A DNA stretch of 64,000 nucleotides from Aurantiacibacter sp. D1-12 (GTDB taxonomy: Bacteria > Pseudomonadota > Alphaproteobacteria > Sphingomonadales > Sphingomonadaceae), in the NCBI RefSeq assembly GCF_028858515.1, contig NZ_JAPJZJ010000001.1, forward strand, positions 744,001-808,000. Reading direction: 5' to 3'. The stretch's first letter is position 1; every line of letters begins with the position of its first letter. Below, in pieces: positions 1-7,873 of this stretch. The notes beneath the pieces were generated by a model. That model had not been told where the DNA came from. It saw only the letters and a program-made list of their open reading frames with translations, and ran no database searches. Both the position numbers and the translations under genes were made by a program.

Positions 1-1
1 G

Positions 2-292
2 CTCGCGACCTATCACACCCATGCTGGCTTCAATACCGACTACGACAGCGAGGTGCCTTCCACTCTCGATATCGAGAGTGACATGGCAAGCGGGATGGAC
101 GGTTTTGTCTCCACTCCAGGCGGGCGGTTCTGGCATATCGATGCGGAGACTGGGACAGCGACACAGGTGTGCGGAGAGGGATGCCTGCCCAGCGATCCGC
201 GCTATCGGCCGTGTAATGGAGCAGCTCCAGAGGAGAGCTATACGCTGGCGAGCCTGCGGGCGCGGTTTGGCAGTCTTTTGCCATCCTGCTGA
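2..292 (+). CDS. DUF4329 domain protein, 3' part
   Basis: This is the C-terminal part of a protein whose start lies before the window; the frame is open from base 2 to the stop at 290-292. The visible 96 residues contain YHTHAGFNTDYDSEVPS, an internal D-I-E-S-D stretch and TPGGRFWHID, which resemble the DUF4329 family. That domain is often found at the C-terminus of secreted or RHS/toxin-like proteins, and its His-rich motif suggests hydrolase or peptidase activity, but no function is established. The domain assignment is from memory of the motif. Nothing upstream is visible, so delivery or toxin context cannot be judged. Confidence 0.6.
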   Translation, partial: LATYHTHAGFNTDYDSEVPSTLDIESDMASGMDGFVSTPGGRFWHIDAETGTATQVCGEGCLPSDPRYRPCNGAAPEESYTLASLRARFGSLLPSC

Positions 293-368
293 ACATCAAT
301 TCATGGTTCCAAAAGAAACCACATTCGCGGGTGGACGGGGCTTGCGAATGCCGATAGCACCACATCCC

Positions 369-416
369 ATGAACACAGGCACACGCCTTATTCTGCTTCG
401 ACTTACGCGCCCTTAG
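369..416 (+). CDS. leucine-rich leader peptide upstream of leuA
   Basis: A 15-residue ORF reads MNTGTRLILLRLTRP and stops 87 bases before the leuA start. Four of its residues 7-12 are leucine (L-I-L-L-R-L), as expected for a leucine attenuator peptide whose translation senses charged tRNA-Leu. The codons CTT-CGA-CTT at 396-404 are also the left arm of a 9-bp stem whose right arm (482-490) covers the leuA ribosome-binding region. Leader peptides before leuA are known in proteobacteria; this one is called from position, composition and the matching stems. No strong Shine-Dalgarno sequence is seen before its ATG. Confidence 0.6.
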   Translation: MNTGTRLILLRLTRP

Positions 417-495
417 GCGCGCCGTTTATCCTGCCCCAGAGCAGGCACCCGCCTAAGGGTCTCTCCATTCCCCAATCTGGCAAGTCGAAGAAAGC
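396..495 (+). promoter_or_regulatory. nested stem-loop attenuator of leuA
   Basis: Three nested inverted repeats lie between the leader peptide and leuA. The outer stem is CTTCGACTT (396-404) with AAGTCGAAG (482-490). The middle stem is CCCTTAGGCG (410-419) with CGCCTAAGGG (450-459) and starts at the leader stop codon. The inner hairpin is CCTGC (430-434) with GCAGG (441-445). The outer right arm overlaps the purine-rich leuA ribosome-binding region (about 487-495). A ribosome stalled on the leucine codons would cover the outer left arm and free the leuA start region. No T-run follows, so translational control is more likely than a transcription terminator. The mechanism is inferred. Confidence 0.55.
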
Positions 496-503
496 CACAT
501 CCT

Positions 504-2201
504 ATGCCCATGCTGAGTGATCCCAGCGCCAAGTACCGCCCGTTTCCGCAAGTCGATCTGCCCGATCGCCAGTGGCCCACGCGCACCATCACTGCGCCGC
601 CGCGCTGGCTTTCCACCGACCTGCGCGATGGCAACCAGTCGATCATCGACCCGATGGACCGCGCGAAGAAGACCCGCTTCTTCGATCTGCTGGTGAAATG
701 CGGCCTCAAGGAGATCGAAGTCGGCTTCCCTGCCGCAGGTGAAACCGAGTTCGACTTCATCAGCTGGCTGGTAAATTCGGACAAGGTGCCCGACGACGTG
801 GTGGTGCAGGTGCTCACCCAATCGCGTGAGGATCTGATCAAGCGCAGCTTCGAAAGCCTCGAAGGTGCACACTCGGCAATTGTCCACCTTTACAACGCCG
901 TCAGCCCGGCATGGCGTGACATCGTGTTCCGCATGAGTCGGGAAGATGTGAAGAACATAGCGGTCAGAGGCGCGCAATTGCTGGTGGACGAAGCGGAAAA
1001 GCGCCCTGGCACCGACTGGCACTTCCAGTACTCGCCCGAGACCTTCTCGACCGCAGAGCTCGATTTCAGTCTGGAGGTTTGCGAAGCAGTGATGCAGATC
1101 GTCGGCCCCACACCGGATCGTCCGATCATCCTCAACCTGCCTGCGACGGTCGAGGCGGCCACGCCCAACATCTACGCCGACCAGATCGAGTACTTTTGCC
1201 GCAATCTTTCGAACCGCAATGCGGCGGTGATCAGCCTCCACACACATAATGACCGCGGAACCGGAGTAGCCGCCGCTGAGCTCGGCATGATGGCGGGCGC
1301 AGACCGCGTGGAAGGATGCCTGTTCGGCAACGGAGAGCGAACAGGCAACTGCTGCCTCGTGACCGTCGCGCTCAATATGTATACGCAAGGTGTCGATCCG
1401 GGGCTCGACTTCTCCGACATCGACAGCGTCATCGAAACGGTGGAATACTGCAACGAATTGCCCGTTCACCAGCGGCACCCCTACGGCGGAGAATTGGTCT
1501 ACACCGCCTTCTCCGGCAGCCACCAGGATGCGATCAAAAAGGGGTTCGAGGCGCACGAAGCGCAGAACCACAACGAATGGCGCGTGCCCTACCTGCCCAT
1601 CGACCCCGCCGATCTCGGTCGCGATTACGAAGCAGTGATCCGCGTCAATTCGCAAAGCGGCAAAGGCGGCTTTGCCTGGGTGCTGCAGCAGGATCAGGGT
1701 CTCAAGCTTCCCAAACGCCTGCAGGCTCACTTCTCCAAGCATGTGCAGTTTACGGCCGATGATCAGGGCCGCGAGCTGGGCGCTGCCGATATCTGGGAAT
1801 GCTTCCGCCAGACCTACTACTTGCAAGTCGACAAACGCCGCTTTGCATTGGTCGATTATGAAGAAAGTCGTGCTTCGGACGGGACACGGATCTTCACCGG
1901 CACAGTGGAGGTGGACGGAGAGGCGCAGCGCGTTTCCGGGCGAGGCAAAGGCCTCATCTCCTCAGTGCTTGCGACGCTACGCGAGGGGTTCGACGTTGAC
2001 CTTGAAGTGACCGACTACTCCGAGCACGCGCTCGACTCGGGCGTGGATGCGAACGCAGCGGCCTATATCGAGTGGTCAACGCCCGATGGTCGCTCCGGCT
2101 GGGGTGTCGGCGTGGACGAAGACGTGGCAACCGCCAGCGTGCGCGCTTTGCTCAGCGCAGCCAATGCAGCATCGCATGGGCCAGGAACACCGCGTCTTTA
2201 A
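504..2201 (+). CDS. leuA: 2-isopropylmalate synthase
   Basis: Condenses 2-oxoisovalerate with acetyl-CoA, the first committed step of leucine synthesis in the cytoplasm. The 565-residue product fits the long (type 2) LeuA family. The HMGL-like TIM barrel carries STDLRDGNQS near residue 35 (metal-binding Asp and catalytic Arg) and SLHTHNDRGTG near residue 245 (metal-binding histidines). The last ~130 residues match the LeuA regulatory domain that normally binds leucine for feedback inhibition. The ATG at 504 follows a purine-rich stretch (487-495) and sits just after the leader structure, so expression is probably set by leucine supply at two levels. No other leu genes are adjacent. Confidence 0.95.
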   Translation: MPMLSDPSAKYRPFPQVDLPDRQWPTRTITAPPRWLSTDLRDGNQSIIDPMDRAKKTRFFDLLVKCGLKEIEVGFPAAGETEFDFISWLVNSDKVPDDVVVQVLTQSREDLIKRSFESLEGAHSAIVHLYNAVSPAWRDIVFRMSREDVKNIAVRGAQLLVDEAEKRPGTDWHFQYSPETFSTAELDFSLEVCEAVMQIVGPTPDRPIILNLPATVEAATPNIYADQIEYFCRNLSNRNAAVISLHTHNDRGTGVAAAELGMMAGADRVEGCLFGNGERTGNCCLVTVALNMYTQGVDPGLDFSDIDSVIETVEYCNELPVHQRHPYGGELVYTAFSGSHQDAIKKGFEAHEAQNHNEWRVPYLPIDPADLGRDYEAVIRVNSQSGKGGFAWVLQQDQGLKLPKRLQAHFSKHVQFTADDQGRELGAADIWECFRQTYYLQVDKRRFALVDYEESRASDGTRIFTGTVEVDGEAQRVSGRGKGLISSVLATLREGFDVDLEVTDYSEHALDSGVDANAAAYIEWSTPDGRSGWGVGVDEDVATASVRALLSAANAASHGPGTPRL

Positions 2202-2284
2202 CGCTTTCCTACAAGCCCAATACGCACGCAAGCGGAGGGCCCTGGTCGGCCAATGCTATCGAACAGTATGTAGGCATCCGGTCC

Positions 2285-4303
2285 ATGACCTATCTGATGG
2301 ATGGACCTATGTTCGGGTATCTTCTGGCCGCACTGGCCATCGCCATCGTCGCGGTGCTGGCATGGCTCAACCGCCGTCTCCGCTCCGAGCAGAGCGAAGA
2401 TGAACAGGACGCGCTGAGCTTCGTCACACTTACACAGGTAGCCCCCGCGGGCATCTGGCGTACCGATCCGTCCGGCAATTGCCTTTTCGTCAACCGCAAT
2501 TGGGAAGAAGCCACCGGCATTTTCGGCAAGGAAAGATGGCAGGGCACAGGCTGGGCGGACGCCCTGCATCCAGGCGACAAGAACCGCGTCTTTGCCAATC
2601 TGATGAAGAGCGTGGCGACGCATGAGCACTTCGAAGACGAATGGCGCTGGGTTCAACCGGATGGCACATCGGTCTGGGTAAAGGGGCTCGGCGCTCCCGA
2701 ATATGACGATGATGGCACGCTGGTCGGCTATGTCGGGATCAATATCGATATCCAGCGATCAAAGGACCTTGAGGCTGAGCTGCTCGCCGCGCGAGAGCGT
2801 GCCGAACACGAGGCGCAGAGCAAATCCACCTTCCTAACCAATATGAGCCACGAAATCCGCACCCCGATGAACGGCGTGATCGGCTTCACCGAATTGCTGC
2901 TAGAAAGCGACCTGAATGAGCACCAGAAAGCGCAGGTCCAGCTCATCGCCGAGAGCGGCCATGCAATGATGCAATTGCTGAATGACATCCTCGACCACTC
3001 GCGGATCGAGTCCGGCCAGCTACAGATCGCCATGGAGCCAACCGACCTGCGGCACAAACTGAAGCATTGCACCAAGCTGGTCGAACCGATGGCGCGCGCG
3101 AAGGGGCTGTCACTGGGAATGTGGATCGATGACGCGGTGCCGCCACTGCTGCTTTTAGACAAGCTGCGCGTCCACCAGGTCATCCTCAACCTCATCGGTA
3201 ACGCGGTCAAGTTCACCGAGGCGGGCGGCATCGATGTCGAAGCGCGCGTCGAAAACTCCAGCGACGGGCAATCATTGCTGCTGGCAGTAATCGATACCGG
3301 GATCGGGATCGATGAAGACCGGCTGGAAGCCATCTTCACACCGTTCATGCAAGAAGATGGATCGGTGGCCCGCCGATACGGTGGAACCGGGCTTGGCCTA
3401 GCGATCTGCAGCCAGCTGGTCACCATGATGGGCGGCCATATTACGGTGCATTCAAAGCGGGGCGTGGGCACCCAGTTCACAGTCAGACTGCCACTCGAAC
3501 CGGTCAAGGAAGTGCTGCCACCTCCTGCAGATCACGCCCCGAGCGAAAGCGAAGTTGCCTTCAAGCTTGAAGGCGCGCGGATACTGATTGCAGAGGACCA
3601 TGCGATCAACCAGCAGCTGGTTCTGGCCATGGCACAAGCACTCAAGCTGGACGTCAAGCTGGTGGAAGACGGCGAGCAGGCTGTGAACGCGGTGATCGAG
3701 GCGGATCAGGACAACACTCCCTTCGATGCGGTGCTGATGGATATGCAAATGCCCGATGTGGATGGACTCGAAGCGACCCGCCGCCTGCGCGCCCTGGGAT
3801 TTGACGCCGCCGCCCTGCCCATCATCGCGCTGACGGCAAATTGCTATCCCGATGATGTGGCTGCGTGTCAGAAAGCCGGAATGCAATCGCACCTCGGCAA
3901 GCCCGTTACCACGGTTGCGCTGGCGCGCGAGTTGACCCGCTGGCTTTCGCCTGGATCGGGCATCGGCGAGTTCAGCCCAATTGCGGCAAACGAAGGTAAA
4001 GTGGCAGATCTTGTCACCACTCCTCCTGCCGCGATGGCTGCTCTGGAAGAGCGGTATCGCACACGCCGTGATTCGATCGTTGCAGATCTGAAGCAGAGCC
4101 TTTCCGCAACGCCTGCGGATATCGATTGGCAACGCCTTGCCGCAGAACTGCACAAACTGGCCGGCGTCGCGGCCAATTTCGGAGAGCCCGAGCTGGGAGA
4201 GGCTTCACGCAGGCTCGAACACTGGCTCAAGGCAAACGACCGGCCAGACGAATGCGTCAAGGCAATCAAACGCGAATGGCCCCATTTCGAGAAAGCCGCC
4301 TAG
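2285..4303 (+). CDS. hybrid sensor histidine kinase (PAS-HisKA-HATPase-REC-Hpt)
   Basis: A membrane-anchored phosphorelay kinase of 672 residues if it starts at 2285; in-frame ATGs at 2297 and 2309 are alternatives, and the frame is open back into leuA. Order: one membrane helix (about 8-29), a PAS domain (45-160), a HisKA domain with MSHEIRTPMNG (His189), an ATPase domain with NLIGNAVKFT, DTGIGID and GGTGLGLAI, a receiver domain with acidic IAEDH and phospho-acceptor Asp486 in MDMQMPDVDG, and a C-terminal Hpt-like segment with ELHKLAG (His623). All relay residues are present. The signal is unknown and no partner regulator is adjacent. Its stop codon interlocks with that of the convergent gene (CTAG at 4300-4303). 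Confidence 0.9.
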   Translation: MTYLMDGPMFGYLLAALAIAIVAVLAWLNRRLRSEQSEDEQDALSFVTLTQVAPAGIWRTDPSGNCLFVNRNWEEATGIFGKERWQGTGWADALHPGDKNRVFANLMKSVATHEHFEDEWRWVQPDGTSVWVKGLGAPEYDDDGTLVGYVGINIDIQRSKDLEAELLAARERAEHEAQSKSTFLTNMSHEIRTPMNGVIGFTELLLESDLNEHQKAQVQLIAESGHAMMQLLNDILDHSRIESGQLQIAMEPTDLRHKLKHCTKLVEPMARAKGLSLGMWIDDAVPPLLLLDKLRVHQVILNLIGNAVKFTEAGGIDVEARVENSSDGQSLLLAVIDTGIGIDEDRLEAIFTPFMQEDGSVARRYGGTGLGLAICSQLVTMMGGHITVHSKRGVGTQFTVRLPLEPVKEVLPPPADHAPSESEVAFKLEGARILIAEDHAINQQLVLAMAQALKLDVKLVEDGEQAVNAVIEADQDNTPFDAVLMDMQMPDVDGLEATRRLRALGFDAAALPIIALTANCYPDDVAACQKAGMQSHLGKPVTTVALARELTRWLSPGSGIGEFSPIAANEGKVADLVTTPPAAMAALEERYRTRRDSIVADLKQSLSATPADIDWQRLAAELHKLAGVAANFGEPELGEASRRLEHWLKANDRPDECVKAIKREWPHFEKAA

Positions 4304-4800
4304 GCGGTTGCCGACCAGAGCGCTTCTACCATGGCGTCCAGCTCGGCAAAATCGACACCGGCGCGAAATGGATCCTTCCTGTTGAGAAATAGAGAACGGT
4401 TTTCGCGCTGCATCAGCCGCTTGCGCAGCGCCCGCTGCAGGAGCCGCAGCCGCATCAGCGCCTCAACCCGTGCGTGCGAAGCATCGCTGGGGCATTGGCA
4501 CGCCCATCGGCGTTCAATGCAGCCTACACGCTCCTGGACCAGTTCGTTATATTGACGGTGCGGCCCGCAATGCAGCGGCAGACCTGTCCGTAATGCAGAT
4601 TTCGCAATCGATGGCAGCAGCAGGCCGTTGGCACGAAAATCCTCGAAGCCGATCGCGAGCCTGCCGATCTGATCGAACATTGTCGCGAAGCATCGGACCT
4701 TCATGATCTGGCGCGGCAGCAAATGATGGCGCTGCATCCCTGCGTCATGTGCGGGAGTTCCGCGGCGATTGACTGCCCTGAATGGCAGCCCCGCGCGCAC
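4300..4800 (-). CDS. AHH-type (HNH superfamily) nuclease-like protein
   Basis: A 166-residue protein with the AHH signature of a predicted HNH/Endonuclease VII-fold nuclease: QRHHLLPRQ near residue 24 and LHCGPHRQYNELV near residue 79, giving the paired histidines and H-x-x-x-Y pattern of the family. The C-terminal half is Arg- and Leu-rich. The GTG at 4800 is preferred because GGAGG lies four bases before it; an in-frame ATG at 4848 would overlap the upstream gene. It follows the unknown gene at 4821-5636 by 20 bases and is probably co-transcribed with it. Most AHH domains are toxin tips, but this one is free-standing with no secretion signal. Catalytic activity is inferred. Confidence 0.65.
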   Translation of the reverse strand: MRAGLPFRAVNRRGTPAHDAGMQRHHLLPRQIMKVRCFATMFDQIGRLAIGFEDFRANGLLLPSIAKSALRTGLPLHCGPHRQYNELVQERVGCIERRWACQCPSDASHARVEALMRLRLLQRALRKRLMQRENRSLFLNRKDPFRAGVDFAELDAMVEALWSATA

Positions 4801-4820
4801 GTCGCCTCCAGCCGGTCTGG

Positions 4821-5636
4821 CTAGGTCCCCTGGTGTGTTCCCCCCCACACGCGCAGGATGCCTGAGTTTTCCACAGGTTCAAGCTGAATCGGTTCACCCG
4901 AAGGCCCTGTAAACGTGACACTTTGCTCGATTCGCCCGTGCTCGACAAGCCAGTTGAGCAGGCGAAGAGCGACCTTTGCTCCCTCAGCCTCGTTATCCGC
5001 AATACTGGCCGGGATCAGTAATTCCTGCCCGGTAAACAGCATCAGCCCTTCGCTTTGCATGCTCCCGTCTTGCTTGGTGGCAAGTGCCGTTAGGCCGAGG
5101 CCGGGGAAAGCTCCGCCCTCGATCCAGCCCATAACTCCACGTTGGAAGTATTGCGGGTGGCTGGCCGCACGGGCAGCGTGCCAGGCTATACCTCTTACGC
5201 TCGCAAGCGAGGCCAGTTGAGCTGACAGGAGGGCTAGCCCGCGCACGACCGGAAACATGGTGCCTCCGGCAAGCAAATGCGGTCCCGGTACGAGGGTAAT
5301 CGCTTCCAGATCAAGCTGATCGAAGTCCGATTGCAAACCGTAATGATAGGCAACCGGAGGTGGTTCACTTCCGGCAAATGGGGCAAGTCCGGTCAGATCA
5401 AATGTCAAACCGTTGGCGAGAATCTCGACCCACCCTTCATCAGCATTTCCGTCTAGCGAAGGATCAATGCTGATCGAGAAATTGCCATCGCTTTCGGCAA
5501 GCTTGCGGATATCAGCGGCGCAAGGGCGATCGCCCGCTGCGAACAGCAATGATGCGGTTGCCACAAGCCTATTGGTATCAAGGCGCTGCGCGCTCGCTAT
5601 TGAACATCCCCCGAGATCGTTCTGAATTACTGACAA
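4821..5636 (-). CDS. conserved hypothetical protein
   Basis: A 271-residue acidic soluble protein that I do not recognise with confidence. It has no signal peptide, membrane segment or clear catalytic motif. Stretches such as GWVEILANGLTFDLTGLAP and LMLFTGQELLIPAS look like a compact alpha/beta fold; a distant DUF4261-like relationship is only a guess. The frame opens with TTG at 5636 beside a TATATT that could be a promoter element, so the GTG at 5564 (preceded by AGG) may be the true start. It is divergent from recJ and directly upstream of the AHH protein gene. Confidence 0.6.
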   Translation of the reverse strand: MSVIQNDLGGCSIASAQRLDTNRLVATASLLFAAGDRPCAADIRKLAESDGNFSISIDPSLDGNADEGWVEILANGLTFDLTGLAPFAGSEPPPVAYHYGLQSDFDQLDLEAITLVPGPHLLAGGTMFPVVRGLALLSAQLASLASVRGIAWHAARAASHPQYFQRGVMGWIEGGAFPGLGLTALATKQDGSMQSEGLMLFTGQELLIPASIADNEAEGAKVALRLLNWLVEHGRIEQSVTFTGPSGEPIQLEPVENSGILRVWGGTHQGT

Positions 5637-5780
5637 TATAGCACAGGCGCGTCGAGTCCTAGCGACGGCCCTATCTCACAATCATTACGATTATGGATGT
5701 AAAATCCTTTGCCCTTTCGACTGGTGAGAGTGCCCCTGGCGCTCTTCCCCAATCGAAACCGAAGCCGTACTGTGCACGAC

Positions 5781-7562
5781 ATGACCACTTCTATCTGTGT
5801 TCTTGGCATCGAGAAGTCGCTTTCCGGCAAGTCCTGGCGCTGGCGAGGAGGCAATATGGAGCTTGCATCCGGCATCCACGGACTGGAGCAGGATATTGCC
5901 ACCCAATTGTTGCTGTCACGTGGCGTACCGCATGAAGAACTGGACATGCACCGCCAGCCGAACTTGCGGTCATTCCTGCCGGATCCATCCGAATTTGCCG
6001 ACATGGACCGCGCGGCGGAACGGATTGCAGAGGCAGTAATCGCGCGTGAGACGGTGACCGTTTACGGTGACTATGACGTGGACGGCGCAACCAGCTCTGC
6101 CCTGCTCATCCGCCTGATCCGCATGCTCGGGCACGATGCATTGCATTACATTCCGGACCGTCTGCTCGAAGGATACGGGCCAAGCGGCGAAGCATTGCTA
6201 AAGATCGGTCAGCAGGGTTCCAGCCTGATTGTCACAGTCGATTGCGGCGCAATGGCGCATGAAGCGCTGGGCATGGCCCACGATGCGGGCATCGACGTGA
6301 TTGTGGTAGACCATCACAAGTGCGCAGCCGAGCTTCCCCGTACCTATGCCCTCGTCAATCCCAACCGTCTGGACGAGAACGATCTGGCTGCATCGCACGG
6401 ACACCTCGCTGCAGTGGGTGTCGCCTTTCTCCTCGCTGTCGCAGTCGTCCGGACCCTGCGCCAACGCGACTACTTTGCAGATCGAAAGGAGCCTGACCTT
6501 CTCTCGCTGCTCGATCTTGTCGCATTGGGAACCGTTGCCGATGTTGCGGCGATACGCGGTCTCAACCGTGCATTTGTGGCGCAGGGCCTCAAGGTCATGG
6601 CGAAACGCGACAATACCGGCATGGCGGCACTGATTGATGCCAGCCGTCTGAAGGCTGCTCCGGCTGCAAGCGATTGCGGTTTTGCCCTCGGTCCGCGCAT
6701 CAATGCCGGTGGCCGCGTGGGCGAAGCGACGCTGGGCGTACGCCTGCTGACGACAGAAGACCCAGACGAGGCGCGCGCCATTTCCGAGCAGCTGTCCCGC
6801 CTCAATGAAGAACGACGCGCAATCGAAGCTGCCGTGCAGGAAACCGCAGAAGAGCAACTCGCCGCTCAGCACAACCGCGCGATAGTCGTGTGCGCAGGTG
6901 AAGGCTGGCATCCGGGCGTAATTGGAATCGTTGCCGGGCGTATCAAGGAGAAGGCGGGAAGGCCTGCCGTCGTTATCGCGCTCGACAGCGAGACGGGTGA
7001 AGGCAAAGGATCGGGCCGCTCGATACCTGGTGTCGATCTGGGCGCGGCGATTATCGGGGCAACCGATTCGGGCTTGCTGGTGAAAGGTGGTGGCCATGCG
7101 ATGGCGGCGGGCCTGACGATTGCGGCGGACAAGCTTGATGCCTTTACCGAATGGATGGACGAACGGCTGGCAGGGCCTGTTGCTTCGGCCTCCGCCGATC
7201 AGCACATGACGCTCGACCTTGCGCTCGCTCCGCGTGGGCTGACGCCAGAGCTTGTCGAGACGCTGGACAGCGCAGGCCCTTACGGTGTCGGCTGGCCCGG
7301 GCCACGTGTCGCAGTGGGCCCTGTGCAACTGGTGAAAGCCGACATTGTGGGAACCGATCATCTCCGCGTAATTGCTGCCGGGCAGGATGGCGGCCGGTTC
7401 AAGGCTATAGCCTTCCGCGCCGCAGAGAGCGATATGGGGCAGGCGATCCTTCATGCATCCAAAGGGCGTCGACTGTGGCTGGCTGGCCGTGCCAAGATCG
7501 ATGACTGGGGTAACAAACCAGCAGCAGAACTCCATTTGGAAGATGCCGCCTGGGCCGATTAG
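5781..7562 (+). CDS. recJ: single-stranded-DNA-specific exonuclease RecJ
   Basis: A 5'-3' exonuclease on single-stranded DNA used in recombination and mismatch and base-excision repair. The 593-residue product carries the DHH-superfamily motifs in order: VYGDYDVDGATSS near residue 95 (motif I), VTVDCGAM (motif II), VVDHHK (motif III, the DHH signature), and in the DHHA1 part GWHPGVIGIVAGR and KGGGHAMAAG. The ATG at 5781 is chosen because IEKSLSGKSWRWRG just after it looks like the usual RecJ N-terminus; an ATG at 5709 would add 24 atypical residues. The gene is divergent from 4821-5636 with about 145 bases between them. Confidence 0.93.
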   Translation: MTTSICVLGIEKSLSGKSWRWRGGNMELASGIHGLEQDIATQLLLSRGVPHEELDMHRQPNLRSFLPDPSEFADMDRAAERIAEAVIARETVTVYGDYDVDGATSSALLIRLIRMLGHDALHYIPDRLLEGYGPSGEALLKIGQQGSSLIVTVDCGAMAHEALGMAHDAGIDVIVVDHHKCAAELPRTYALVNPNRLDENDLAASHGHLAAVGVAFLLAVAVVRTLRQRDYFADRKEPDLLSLLDLVALGTVADVAAIRGLNRAFVAQGLKVMAKRDNTGMAALIDASRLKAAPAASDCGFALGPRINAGGRVGEATLGVRLLTTEDPDEARAISEQLSRLNEERRAIEAAVQETAEEQLAAQHNRAIVVCAGEGWHPGVIGIVAGRIKEKAGRPAVVIALDSETGEGKGSGRSIPGVDLGAAIIGATDSGLLVKGGGHAMAAGLTIAADKLDAFTEWMDERLAGPVASASADQHMTLDLALAPRGLTPELVETLDSAGPYGVGWPGPRVAVGPVQLVKADIVGTDHLRVIAAGQDGGRFKAIAFRAAESDMGQAILHASKGRRLWLAGRAKIDDWGNKPAAELHLEDAAWAD

Positions 7563-7643
7563 CCATTTTCTTTGCAAGATGGTGCAGAACAAGGCTTGAC
7601 CTTCGCAGCGGACACACCTAATTGCGCCGCTCCATCGCAGGAT

Positions 7644-7718
7644 GGCCCCTTCGTCTAGCGGTTAGGACGCGGCCCTTTCACGGCTGAAACACGGGTTCGA
7701 TTCCCGTAGGGGTCACCA
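7644..7718 (+). tRNA. tRNA-Glu (anticodon TTC)
   Basis: A cloverleaf can be drawn: acceptor GGCCCCT with AGGGGTC, anticodon stem CGGCC/GGCTG around loop CTTTCAC (anticodon TTC), and the T-arm GGTTCGATTCC. The 3' CCA is encoded in the DNA. Confidence 0.97.
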
Positions 7719-7811
7719 GCGATGCGCGACACTCTTCGCGCTACCTGTTCCCATTACATGCCGGCTCGTCACACTCCGCTTTGGCTGACAAACAGTCGTG
7801 CACGGCGCTTA

Positions 7812-7860
7812 TGACAAATTTTTGTCGCACACCTTCTGGAAAATGTCACAAAACTGTGGC
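7812..7860 (+). promoter_or_regulatory. PHO-box-like repeats upstream of phoR
   Basis: TGTCAC at 7844 and TGTGGC at 7855 are spaced 11 bp apart with an A-rich spacer, matching the PhoB box pattern of 11-bp direct repeats. A second pair, TGACAA at 7812 and TGTCGC at 7823, lies two turns upstream. The array ends 13 bases before the phoR start, consistent with PhoB control of phoR. Confidence 0.65.
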
Positions 7861-7873
7861 TTAGCCCACGACC

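Noticed and set aside
453-1826. Minus-strand open frame of 457 codons inside leuA
   Set aside because: Antisense to the conserved LeuA coding sequence and lacking any family motif.
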